A DNA stretch of 17,369 nt from Flavobacteriales bacterium UBA1937. Lineage in GTDB: Bacteria > Bacteroidota > Bacteroidia > Flavobacteriales > Weeksellaceae. The stretch's first letter is position 1; each line of letters opens with the position of its first letter. Shown here one piece after another: positions 6,798-14,395 of the stretch. Under the pieces are notes generated by a model, which was given only the letters and a program-made list of their open reading frames with translations, had not been told where the DNA came from and ran no database searches. The DNA is taken from contig DDFD01000106.1 of NCBI GenBank assembly GCA_002337005.1, positions 1 through 17,369 on the forward strand. Direction: 5' to 3'. The position numbers and the translations under genes were made by a program.

Positions 6798-7211
6798 TTA
6801 CAATTCCACTACTTTTTTATCCAATTTATAAACTGTTCCTCGGAAACTTGCCACCACTATTTTATGTTGATTGGTAATGGTAATATCATAAACCGCCGTT
6901 TTTCTGGTATCCGCCATCAAAATACTTTCGGCAATCAGTGTATCTCCCATTTTCGCAGCTTTGGTGAAATTAATCGTACAATTGAGTGCAACTGCAGCAT
7001 TACCCATATTATTAGAAGAAAAAGCCAATGCAGACTCTGCAAAAGAAAAAGTTACACCACCGTGTACGGTTTTTAATCCATTAATCATTTCTTGACGGAT
7101 TGGCATTTCTATTAAACAATAATTTTCTCTAATTTCAATGAGTTTTACCCCCATCCATTGTGAGAAAAAATCTTGTTTGAGGATATAATTTGCCGTTTCA
7201 ACTGGTGTCAT
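6798..7211 (-). CDS. PaaI-family hotdog thioesterase
   Basis: The product has 137 residues from the ATG at 7211 (MTPVETANYILKQDFF). It is a hotdog-fold acyl-CoA thioesterase of the PaaI group, which as tetramers hydrolyse hydroxyphenylacetyl-CoA and similar CoA esters in the cytoplasm. The signature is NGLKTVHGGVTFSFAESALA, with His50-Gly51-Gly52. Glu59 stands where PaaI of E. coli has its catalytic Asp61. The family contains Glu at this place in some relatives, so activity is still plausible. A start at 7265 would add 18 residues and overlap the upstream gene by 50 nt; 7211 leaves a 4-nt gap. The gene sits between the small membrane peptide gene and the hydratase gene. The pair suggests clearing or processing of acyl-CoA intermediates, but no phenylacetate genes are in this window. 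Confidence 0.85.
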   Translation of the reverse strand: MTPVETANYILKQDFFSQWMGVKLIEIRENYCLIEMPIRQEMINGLKTVHGGVTFSFAESALAFSSNNMGNAAVALNCTINFTKAAKMGDTLIAESILMADTRKTAVYDITITNQHKIVVASFRGTVYKLDKKVVEL

Positions 7212-7215
7212 TAAT

Positions 7216-7416
7216 TTACTTTTTATTTTTAAAATAAGTATTATACACCGCAAAAATGACCACAAATATTAAAAATATATACCATTTTTGATTAAAAAAT
7301 TCCATAAAAGTAATTTCAGAATTGTTAATAAATTTATTCATCAAAAAACTAATCGGAACGATGATAATAAAAGAAATAACCGCATTAATTACGGTAGCAA
7401 TAAGTTTTGTATTCAT
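7216..7416 (-). CDS. Small two-helix membrane protein
   Basis: This 66-residue protein is not recognised. Two hydrophobic helices at about residues 7-27 and 44-61 are separated by a polar loop (NKFINNSEITFMEFFNQKW), and the protein ends in the basic tail KNKK, so both termini are probably cytoplasmic. It starts 16 nt after the stop of the 85-residue gene and ends 4 nt before the thioesterase start, which indicates a tight operon and supports its being real despite the small size. No functional motif is visible. Confidence 0.65.
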   Translation of the reverse strand: MNTKLIATVINAVISFIIIVPISFLMNKFINNSEITFMEFFNQKWYIFLIFVVIFAVYNTYFKNKK

Positions 7417-7432
7417 TAATGAATTTTTAGTT

Positions 7433-7690
7433 TTACAATTTTTGGTCGGCTAGATCATCCTTTACATAGATTCCAACTTTAGAATTTAGAAATTCACCTG
7501 CTACAAATTCTATCTTTTTTGCTCCGTCAGTAATTTCATAATGCTTAAAATAATAAATTTGACCTTCGTAAGGACCAATCACTTCTACTTTTTTATTGAG
7601 ACAATGCCACGGAAAATTCCAAATATTCATTTGATTAATTTTGAATTCTTCGTTTTCGTCAAGTGCTTTTGCAAATTTCCAATGAGTCAT
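7433..7690 (-). CDS. Small soluble hypothetical protein
   Basis: This 85-residue protein starts MTHWKFAKALDENEEFKINQ and includes IWNFPWHCLNKKVEVIGPYE. It has no signal peptide and no membrane segment. The alternation of hydrophobic and polar residues from about 30 to 80 (VEVIGPYEGQIYYFKHYEI) suggests a small beta-sheet fold. I cannot name a family. It is the first gene of the minus-strand unit that continues with the membrane peptide, thioesterase and hydratase. No clear promoter was found upstream; the nearest resemblance, TATCTTTA at 7765-7758, lacks a properly spaced TTG. Confidence 0.6.
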   Translation of the reverse strand: MTHWKFAKALDENEEFKINQMNIWNFPWHCLNKKVEVIGPYEGQIYYFKHYEITDGAKKIEFVAGEFLNSKVGIYVKDDLADQKL

Positions 7691-7804
7691 AACTTTTAAA
7701 TTATAAATTATTGAGTGACTAATTTACATTTTTTTTCTTTAGCAGAGTACCTTATCCTAAAGATAGATTTTAAAACAATTAAAAATCGGAATTTTTGTCT
7801 TTTA

Positions 7805-7826
7805 AAACACTTAAAACAAAGTGTTT
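7805..7826. promoter_or_regulatory. Inverted repeat upstream of clpB, possible operator
   Basis: AAACACTT (7805-7812) and AAGTGTTT (7819-7826) form a perfect 8-bp inverted repeat with a 6-nt AAAACA spacer. It is not followed by a T run on either strand, so a terminator is unlikely. It lies about 80 bp upstream of the candidate clpB -33 element, where a dimeric regulator could bind. Confidence 0.35.
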
Positions 7827-7906
7827 ATAGGAAAATTTGTCGGATAATTTTTTCTAAAATCTTCAATTTCAGAAAATATGACTGAATTCTAATTTTTGAA
7901 CACTTT

Positions 7907-7938
7907 TTGAGATTTACCATTAAGAAATAGAATATTTG
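7907..7938 (+). promoter_or_regulatory. Candidate clpB promoter
   Basis: TTG at 7907-7909 (within TTTTTG), a 21-nt spacer and AATATTTG at 7931-7938 (one mismatch to TAnnTTTG) fit the flavobacterial promoter. Transcription would start near 7944 and give a leader of about 97 nt. Confidence 0.5.
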
Positions 7939-7969
7939 GCGTAAGCCACAATTAAATGATTAAAAGTCT

Positions 7970-8006
7970 GAAGCAGGAAGGTGAAAACTTAAAAACCTTC
8001 ATCTTC
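7970..8006 (+). promoter_or_regulatory. Hairpin in the clpB leader
   Basis: GAAGGT (7977-7982) pairs with ACCTTC (7995-8000) around a 12-nt A-rich loop, and an outer GAAG (7970-7973) pairs with CTTC (8003-8006) across a small internal loop. The CTTCCAACTTC-like wording on the 3' side also resembles imperfect intergenic repeats I recall from flavobacteria. The hairpin ends 34 nt before the ATG, so it may or may not affect translation. Confidence 0.35.
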
Positions 8007-8040
8007 CAACTTCTCACTAAAAACTAAAAAACAAATTAAT

Positions 8041-10635
8041 ATGAACTTAAATCAATATACCACAAAATCACAAGAAGCCATCCAAAAAGCGCAACAAATC
8101 GCAATGGAATTTGGCAATCAAACTATTGAACCTCAACATTTACTAGAAGGAATTCTACAGGTAGATGAAAATATTTCTGCTTTTTTGATGAAAAAATCTG
8201 AAGCAGACCTCAACCTAATCAGAGAAAGAAACCGCGAATCTTTAGAAAAATTATCAAAAGTTTCGGGTGGAGAAATCTATCTTTCTCAAAGCGCTAACAA
8301 AGTTCTTTTGGAAGCTCCTAACATTGCCAAAAAAATGGGTGATGAATATGTAACCATAGAACATCTTTGGCTTGCTTTATTAGAAGTAAATTCTGAAGTT
8401 TCTAAAATTTTGAAAGATTTCGGAGTGACCAAAAAATCTCTAGAAATGGCAATTCAAGAATTGAGAAAAGGCAGCAAAGCTACTTCGTCAAGCTCAGAAG
8501 AAACCTATCAAAGTTTGAATAAGTATGCTAAAAACTTCAACGAACTTGCTGCAGAAGGAAAACTAGATCCTGTAATTGGTAGAGACGAAGAAATACGTAG
8601 AGTTTTACAGATTTTATCAAGAAGAACCAAAAATAATCCAATTCTCATTGGTGAACCAGGTGTAGGTAAAACCGCCATTGCAGAAGGAATTGCACACAGA
8701 ATTATCAGTGGAGACGTTCCTGAAAACCTGATGGATAAAACCTTGTATTCTCTTGATATGGGAGCTTTAATTGCGGGTGCAAAATACAAAGGTGAATTCG
8801 AGGAAAGGTTGAAGTCTGTAGTAAATGAAGTGATAAAAAGTGATGGACAAATTATTTTGTTCATTGATGAAATTCACACTTTGGTAGGAGCTGGAGGCGG
8901 AGAAGGCGCAATGGATGCTGCTAATATTCTGAAACCCGCTTTAGCAAGAGGAGAATTGAGAGCAATTGGTGCAACTACTTTAAATGAATATCAAAAATAT
9001 TTTGAAAAAGATAAAGCTTTAGAAAGACGTTTCCAAAAAGTAATGGTGGAAGAACCTGATACAGAATCTGCAATCTCAATTTTAAGAGGAATTAAGGATA
9101 AATACGAAGCTCACCACAAAGTTCGCATCAAAGATGAGGCGATCATTGCAGCGGTAGAAATGTCTCAAAGATATATTTCGGATAGATTTTTGCCAGATAA
9201 AGCGATTGATTTAATTGACGAAGCTTCTGCAAAACTAAGAATGGAAATCAATTCTAAACCTGAAGAATTAGACGTTCTCGACAGAAAATTAATGCAATTA
9301 GAAATAGAACTCGCAGCAATTTCTAGAGAAAAAAATGAATTGAAAATCAATCATTTAAAAGAAGACATTGCCAAACTTCAAGAACAAAGAAACGAAATCC
9401 ACGCAAAATGGCTCGGTGAAAAACAAAAATCTGAGGATTTAACAGCCATTAAAAAAGAAATAGAATCTCTAAAATTAGAAGCAGAAAGAGCTTCTAGAAT
9501 TGGTGATTATGCTAAAGTTGCTGAAATACAATACGGAAAATTGCGTGAAAAAGAGGAAGATTTGAAAAAATTGGAACTCGAAATGCAAAATCATCAGAAT
9601 GAACTCATTAAAGAAGAAGTAACTTCTGAAAATATTTCTGAAATTATCGCAAAATGGACGGGAATTCCAGTAACGAAACTTCTACAATCTGAAAGAGAAA
9701 AATTATTAAACCTTGAAACCGAACTCCATCACAGAGTGGTAGGACAAGAAGAAGCTATTTCTGCAGTTGCAGATGCCATCAGAAGAAACAGAGCAGGATT
9801 AAGTGACGAGAAAAAACCAATCGGAAGTTTTCTTTTCCTTGGAACGACAGGTGTTGGTAAAACAGAATTGGCTAAGGCTTTAGCAGAATTCCTTTTTGAT
9901 GATGAAAATAATATGACGAGAATTGATATGAGCGAATATCAAGAAAGACATTCGGTTTCTAGATTGGTTGGTGCGCCTCCAGGTTATGTAGGTTATGATG
10001 AAGGCGGACAATTAACTGAAGCAGTGAGAAGAAGACCTTATTCTGTGGTGCTTTTAGACGAAATTGAAAAAGCACATCCAGATGTTTTCAACACACTTTT
10101 ACAAGTTTTAGACGATGGAAGATTAACCGATAATAAAGGAAGAGTGGTGAATTTTAAAAATTCTATCATTATTATGACTTCTAATCTTGGTTCGCATATT
10201 ATTCAAGAAAATTTTGAAAATATTAAAGATGACAATGTAGATGAAATCGTAGAAAAAACAAAAGAAGAAGTTTTCGGGTTATTAAAACAATCTTTAAGAC
10301 CAGAGTTTTTGAATAGAATAGATGAAACGGTTCTTTTCCAACCATTAAGCAAATCACAGATTGGTAAAATTGTGAATTTCCAGTTGAGAAGTTTCAATCA
10401 AATGCTGGAAAAAAGAAATATCATTCTTACTGCAACCGAAGATGCTTTAAAATACTTGACAAATAAAGGTTATGACCCAACTTTCGGAGCGAGACCATTG
10501 AAAAGAGTCCTTCAACAAGAAGTTTTGAATAAATTATCGAAAGAAATTTTAGCTGGTAAAATAAATGATGGAGATAGAATTACTTTAGACTATTTCGAAG
10601 AGACAGGTTTGGTTTTTAGACCTACTGAAATTTAA
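8041..10635 (+). CDS. clpB: ATP-dependent disaggregase ClpB (Hsp100)
   Basis: The protein has 864 residues, the normal length for ClpB. The domains in order are: Clp_N (about 1-145); NBD1 with Walker A GEPGVGKT (204-211), Walker B ILFIDE (272-277) and arginine finger in LERRF (327-331); the coiled-coil M-domain (about 400-530, rich in Glu/Lys/Leu); and NBD2 with Walker A GTTGVGKT (601-608) and Walker B VVLLDE (669-674). NBD2 also has arginine finger Arg759 in LNRIDE and sensor-2 GARPLKR (817-823). Pore-loop tyrosines are Tyr249 (AKYKG) and Tyr649/652 (GYVGYDEGG). The M-domain separates ClpB from ClpC and ClpA, and there is no ClpP-binding loop. It would thread aggregated proteins through its hexameric pore together with DnaK in the cytoplasm. 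It is a single-gene unit with its own promoter and a strong terminator. All catalytic residues are intact. Confidence 0.97.
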   Translation: MNLNQYTTKSQEAIQKAQQIAMEFGNQTIEPQHLLEGILQVDENISAFLMKKSEADLNLIRERNRESLEKLSKVSGGEIYLSQSANKVLLEAPNIAKKMGDEYVTIEHLWLALLEVNSEVSKILKDFGVTKKSLEMAIQELRKGSKATSSSSEETYQSLNKYAKNFNELAAEGKLDPVIGRDEEIRRVLQILSRRTKNNPILIGEPGVGKTAIAEGIAHRIISGDVPENLMDKTLYSLDMGALIAGAKYKGEFEERLKSVVNEVIKSDGQIILFIDEIHTLVGAGGGEGAMDAANILKPALARGELRAIGATTLNEYQKYFEKDKALERRFQKVMVEEPDTESAISILRGIKDKYEAHHKVRIKDEAIIAAVEMSQRYISDRFLPDKAIDLIDEASAKLRMEINSKPEELDVLDRKLMQLEIELAAISREKNELKINHLKEDIAKLQEQRNEIHAKWLGEKQKSEDLTAIKKEIESLKLEAERASRIGDYAKVAEIQYGKLREKEEDLKKLELEMQNHQNELIKEEVTSENISEIIAKWTGIPVTKLLQSEREKLLNLETELHHRVVGQEEAISAVADAIRRNRAGLSDEKKPIGSFLFLGTTGVGKTELAKALAEFLFDDENNMTRIDMSEYQERHSVSRLVGAPPGYVGYDEGGQLTEAVRRRPYSVVLLDEIEKAHPDVFNTLLQVLDDGRLTDNKGRVVNFKNSIIIMTSNLGSHIIQENFENIKDDNVDEIVEKTKEEVFGLLKQSLRPEFLNRIDETVLFQPLSKSQIGKIVNFQLRSFNQMLEKRNIILTATEDALKYLTNKGYDPTFGARPLKRVLQQEVLNKLSKEILAGKINDGDRITLDYFEETGLVFRPTEI

Positions 10636-10663
10636 TTCATATACCAAAAATACATTTCAATTA

Positions 10664-10695
10664 AAAATTCCACTAAATAATTTTAGTGGAATTTT
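10664..10695 (+). terminator. Rho-independent terminator of clpB
   Basis: A perfect 14-bp stem (AAAATTCCACTAAA at 10664-10677 with its complement at 10682-10695) closes a TAAT loop and is followed by AATTTTTAT. It starts 28 nt after the clpB stop. Confidence 0.9.
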
Positions 10696-10901
10696 AATTT
10701 TTATAAAAAAAACAAAAAAAACAACAAATATTTGTAGACAATTTATAGTATCCAAGCTAAATTATCAAATTCTCAAAAAAATAAAAATTAAAAAATTAAT
10801 TATTTTTAATAAATTTTAAATTTTTAACAAATAAAAAACAACCATGAACCTAATACATTATGGATAAAATAACTTTTTTGCATTTTTTATTCAAAAATCA
10901 C

Positions 10902-10932
10902 TTGCATTACAAAATTAAAGAATATAAATTCG
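10902..10932 (+). promoter_or_regulatory. Weak candidate promoter of the M43 metalloprotease gene
   Basis: TTG at 10902-10904 and TAAATTCG at 10925-10932 are separated by 20 nt; the second element has one mismatch to TAnnTTTG. The implied leader is about 35 nt. An alternative TTG lies at 10878-10880. Confidence 0.35.
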
Positions 10933-10971
10933 CCAAACTAAAGAAAATGTTAAATAAAAATTAAATTTATT

Positions 10972-11955
10972 ATGAAGAAACTTTTATTTGGCGCATTTGC
11001 GCTGGGGCTGATGTCTGCCTGTAACACAACAACTGAATCAACTGAAAACTTAACAGACAATGTAGCTACAAGTGTAGCATCTAGAAGATCTTGTCCGTCT
11101 GAAGAAATCAGAGCAAACCTACTAGCAAATGATGCTGATGCAAAAGCTAGATATGTAGCTTTAGAAAATGGTACTGAAAAATTTATCCAAGCCAGAAAAG
11201 CTGGTAGAGTAAACGCAGATGGAAGCGTGGATATACCAGTTGTAGTAAATGTTTTATACAAAACCACTGCAGAAAATGTTTCGGATGCTAGAATTGCAGA
11301 GCAAATAGCTGTATTGAATGCAGATTATGCTGGTACAAACACAGATGCTTCTAAAATACCTTCTGAATTTTCTGGTGTAAAAGCAGGAGACACCAAAGTA
11401 AGATTCCACTTGATTAAAACGGTAAGAAAATCTACTACTAAAACAAAATGGGGCACTAATGACGCCATGAAAAAGTCTTCTACAGGAGGCATAGATGCTA
11501 CCACTCCATCTAGTTATTTTAATATTTGGGTAGTAGGAAACATGGGTGGAATTCTAGGATATGCTACCTTCCCAGAATCATCTGGTCTTTGGAATGACGG
11601 TGTAGTAATTGCTGCTCCTTATTTCGGAAAAACCGGAGCTACATCTCCTTATAACTTAGGAAGAACTGCCACGCATGAAGTAGGTCATTACTTAAATCTT
11701 AGACACATTTGGGGAGATGCAAATTGTGGAAGTGATTTAGTTACTGACACTCCTACACAAACTGGAGCTAATTACGGAAAACCAACTTATCCTCTAATGA
11801 ATACATGTGGTGGTGTTTCTAGATCTGTAATGTTTATGAATTATATGGATTATGTAGATGATGCTGCAATGTTTATGTTCTCTGCTGGACAAAAAGATAG
11901 AATGCAGGCTGTATTAACTTCTACTGGCGCTAGAAAAGGACTAAGAAATTTGTAA
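10972..11955 (+). CDS. Lipoprotein zinc metalloprotease, M43 (pappalysin/cytophagalysin) family
   Basis: This 327-residue protein begins with a lipoprotein signal peptide whose lipobox is LMSAC, giving lipidated Cys17. The mature N-terminus (NTTTESTENLTDN) is a flexible linker. The catalytic domain spans about residues 85-327. It has the metzincin zinc motif HEVGHYLNLRH (235-245: His235, Glu236, His239, His245) followed by IWGD. The Met-turn is in MNYMDYVDD (Met292), and a Cys252/Cys279 pair sits where M43 enzymes have a disulfide. All catalytic residues are present, so an active extracytoplasmic endopeptidase is expected, anchored to the outer membrane. Many flavobacterial M43 enzymes carry a T9SS tail; this one ends right after the catalytic fold (GARKGLRNL), so lipid anchoring replaces T9SS attachment. 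It is a single-gene unit with a strong terminator. The substrate is unknown. Confidence 0.9.
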   Translation: MKKLLFGAFALGLMSACNTTTESTENLTDNVATSVASRRSCPSEEIRANLLANDADAKARYVALENGTEKFIQARKAGRVNADGSVDIPVVVNVLYKTTAENVSDARIAEQIAVLNADYAGTNTDASKIPSEFSGVKAGDTKVRFHLIKTVRKSTTKTKWGTNDAMKKSSTGGIDATTPSSYFNIWVVGNMGGILGYATFPESSGLWNDGVVIAAPYFGKTGATSPYNLGRTATHEVGHYLNLRHIWGDANCGSDLVTDTPTQTGANYGKPTYPLMNTCGGVSRSVMFMNYMDYVDDAAMFMFSAGQKDRMQAVLTSTGARKGLRNL

Positions 11956-11983
11956 CACTTACTTTTGAGTATTGTCATAAAAT

Positions 11984-12014
11984 AAGAACTCCGAGAAAAT
12001 TTCTCGGAGTTCTT
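11984..12014 (+). terminator. Terminator between convergent M43 and M1 peptidase genes
   Basis: AAGAACTCCGAGAAA (11984-11998) and its complement (12000-12014) form a nearly loop-less inverted repeat, in practice a 12-13-bp stem with a small AT loop. TTCTTTCTTTT follows on the plus strand. The hairpin can also act for the minus-strand gene ending at 12029, whose downstream side is A/T-rich (TTATTTTATG). Confidence 0.9.
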
Positions 12015-12028
12015 TCTTTTATATTATT

Positions 12029-14233
12029 TTATTCTTTAGTAAAATCAAACGTTTGACCAGATTGTGATAGTTTCATTGTTTTCTTGTCTTTGCTAAACTG
12101 CAATTCTAATCCTGCAGCTTCATATAAAAATTTATCACTTCCATCATAATCAAATTCTATGGATTTTTGATTTTGCACCTGACCTACCAATTTATTATTT
12201 TCTACTTTGAAAGTAATTTTAATTGGCAATTGTTTACTACCATAAACGCCTACATAATCTTGCAAATTCACTTTTTCTGTTGCCACTGTTGTTTGCTCAG
12301 AAGATTTCCAAGTATTATTTTTTAAATCAGAATCTGGGATTTTATTCTCTGGATCAATAGCTACTGCTTCAATTTCTTTAGTAGAATTCACACGGAAAGT
12401 CCAAGTTTTATTACGCTTCCAAACCTCCACAGGAATTTTCACAATTTGTGTAGAACCATCTTTAAACTTCGCCTGAACAGTAGTTGGCATAGGCAATTGA
12501 CCAATGTTTTCTACAGTAATATTCGCACCTTTGGTAAAATTACCATCTACATATTTTACAGTCTTTACAGCTTGATCAACTTTCCATTTATTAAAGAACC
12601 AGCCTCTCCAAAACCAATTGAGCTCTTCACCAGATACATTTTCCATCGTATGGAAAAAATCCCAAGGTGTAGGATGTTTAAATGCCCATCTTTCAATATA
12701 AGTTTTAAATGCTTTGTCAAACTTTTCTGGACCTAAAATACTTTCTCTTAAAACATAAAGCCCTAAACCTGGTTTCATATACGCTAAAACACCGATGCTT
12801 CCTTCTTTCATATTATCTGGTCCAGACATTACAGGCTCTGTATTTTCATTAAAAAACATACCAGACATTCTTGCAATGCTTTTTTTTCTGTAATATTCTC
12901 CGTTATTGAATGCTTCAGTAGATAATTCATTAATAAAAGTATTAAAACCTTCATCCATCCATGCGAATAATCTTTCATTAGAACCAACAATCATAGGAAA
13001 CCAGTTATGCCCGAATTCGTGATCTGTAACTCCCCAAAGTTCTTCGCCAGCAGATTGGTAATTACAGAATACTATTCCGGGATACTCCATTCCGCCTTCA
13101 TTGCCTGCTACATTAGTTGCTGCTGGATAAGTGTATTCATACCATTTTTTAGAATAATGCTCAATGGCAGCTTTGGTGTATTCCGTAGATCTTCCCCATG
13201 CTGTTTCTCCTGCGCTTTCTACAGGATAAGCTGAAATAGCCAATGATTTTTTACCGCTTGGTAAATCAATTTTTGCTGCATCTATAATAAAAGCTGCAGA
13301 AGAAGCCCAAGAAAAATCTCTTGCTTGATTTATTTTAAATTTCCATGTTTTAGAACCTGATGCACTGTTCTTTCCAAGAGCAGATTCTGGACGAATCACT
13401 ACCGTTTTATCACTATTTTTAGCTTGTTCCCAAAGTTTATTTTCTTCTTTAGAATAGACTTCACTAGCATTTAGAAGTTCACCAGAAGCTACTACATATT
13501 GATTAGCTGGCACTGTAATATTAGCAGTGATATTACCATATTCTAAATAAAACTCAGATGCTCCTAAATAAGGCATTGTATTCCATCCTAAAACATCATC
13601 ATAAACACACATTCTAGGATACCACTGTGCAATGGTATAGATTTTGCCATTTTTAGTATCTTGAATCCCCATTCTATCTGAACCATATTTCGGAGAAGTA
13701 AAAGAATATTCAATTTTAATTTTAGCAATTCCTCCGTTTGATTTTAGACCTTTAGGAAGATCAATCTGCATTCTGGTGTCAGAGATTGTATATTTTACAT
13801 CTGCACCGTCTATTTTTACTGATTTAATTTTGTAACCACCATCTAATTCTTCTCCGTGTGCACCATTTCTACTTCCAGATAGTGGAACTACTGCATTTCC
13901 TCTAGAATCTTTAGCAAAAAGATTTTGGTCTAATTGTAACCAAAGAAAACCTAATTGGTCTGGACTGTTATTAGTGTAAGTGATTTCAGACGTTACTGTG
14001 ATTTCATTTTTAGCATCATTAAGGGATGCATTTAGTACATAATCAGCAGTGTTCTGCCAGTATTTATGCCCTGGCTGTCCGCTTGCAGACCTAGTTTCTG
14101 TACCTGTAGTAGGATAAAAAAATGGTTTAAAAGCTTCATTGTAATCATACTTTGGAGCTTCTTGCGCAAAAACTCCAGAAGTAAACGCGAAAACAGCCAT
14201 TGCTGTAATCAGTTTTGGAAATTTTAAATTCAT
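12029..14233 (-). CDS. Secreted M1-family metallopeptidase with C-terminal DUF3471-like domain
   Basis: The protein has 734 residues from the ATG at 14233. Residues 1-23 are a signal peptide (ending TSGVFA, cut before QEAPKYD). The gluzincin motifs are complete: GGMEYPG (380-386), the counterpart of GxMEN; zinc motif HEFGHNW (405-411: His405, Glu406, His409); third ligand Glu428 in WMDEGFNTF; and a likely catalytic Tyr485 in LAYMKPG. The family removes residues from peptide N-termini. The last 75-80 residues (VNLQDYVGVYGSKQLPIK to the end) match the DUF3471-type lipocalin-like add-on. No T9SS tail is visible, so the enzyme is probably periplasmic. An in-frame ATG at 14287 would put 18 non-signal residues (MIFVTVKYKYN) before the signal peptide and is rejected. 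It is convergent with the M43 gene and lies 162 nt downstream of the T9SS gene. Confidence 0.9.
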   Translation of the reverse strand: MNLKFPKLITAMAVFAFTSGVFAQEAPKYDYNEAFKPFFYPTTGTETRSASGQPGHKYWQNTADYVLNASLNDAKNEITVTSEITYTNNSPDQLGFLWLQLDQNLFAKDSRGNAVVPLSGSRNGAHGEELDGGYKIKSVKIDGADVKYTISDTRMQIDLPKGLKSNGGIAKIKIEYSFTSPKYGSDRMGIQDTKNGKIYTIAQWYPRMCVYDDVLGWNTMPYLGASEFYLEYGNITANITVPANQYVVASGELLNASEVYSKEENKLWEQAKNSDKTVVIRPESALGKNSASGSKTWKFKINQARDFSWASSAAFIIDAAKIDLPSGKKSLAISAYPVESAGETAWGRSTEYTKAAIEHYSKKWYEYTYPAATNVAGNEGGMEYPGIVFCNYQSAGEELWGVTDHEFGHNWFPMIVGSNERLFAWMDEGFNTFINELSTEAFNNGEYYRKKSIARMSGMFFNENTEPVMSGPDNMKEGSIGVLAYMKPGLGLYVLRESILGPEKFDKAFKTYIERWAFKHPTPWDFFHTMENVSGEELNWFWRGWFFNKWKVDQAVKTVKYVDGNFTKGANITVENIGQLPMPTTVQAKFKDGSTQIVKIPVEVWKRNKTWTFRVNSTKEIEAVAIDPENKIPDSDLKNNTWKSSEQTTVATEKVNLQDYVGVYGSKQLPIKITFKVENNKLVGQVQNQKSIEFDYDGSDKFLYEAAGLELQFSKDKKTMKLSQSGQTFDFTKE

Positions 14234-14395
14234 TGAAAGTTTTTTTTGATTGGTATTATATTTATACTTAACTGTTACAAATATCAAAAAGAAAATTCAA
14301 ATTATTTATAAATTACCCTACAAATTTCTACCTTTTTAAAGAGATTTTAATTTTCAAAGACTTAGATACATCAATTTCTAAGATCTAAATCAATT

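Larger units (their letters stand above)
7691..8040. other. Intergenic region between divergent genes, with clpB control signals
   Basis: This gap of 350 bp has no gene. It holds an 8-bp perfect inverted repeat at 7805-7826, the candidate clpB promoter at 7907-7938, and a leader of nearly 100 nt with a hairpin at 7970-8006. No CIRCE operator (TTAGCACTC with an inverted copy) is present. The rest is AT-rich without other visible structure. Confidence 0.6.
10636..10971. other. Intergenic region between clpB and the M43 metalloprotease gene
   Basis: This gap of 336 bp contains the clpB terminator at 10664-10695 and a weak promoter at 10902-10932. Between them is extremely AT-rich DNA with A and T tracts (about 10700-10835), possibly an upstream activating stretch or only low-complexity sequence. 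No small gene with convincing content is present. Confidence 0.6.

Noticed and set aside
8508..8864. Minus-strand 118-codon ORF inside clpB
   Set aside because: clpB is intact with all motifs, and the antisense frame is Ser/Ile-rich without domain content.
10787..10810. AT-only inverted repeat upstream of the M43 gene
   Set aside because: In DNA composed almost wholly of A and T such a match is expected by chance.
14234..14287. Upstream in-frame start of the M1 peptidase
   Set aside because: It would put a non-signal extension before a clear signal peptide; the ATG at 14233 is preferred.
14362..14388. Possible terminator after the type B surface protein gene (TTAGAT and ATCTAA)
   Set aside because: The stem is only 6 AT-rich base pairs with a long loop and no T run.
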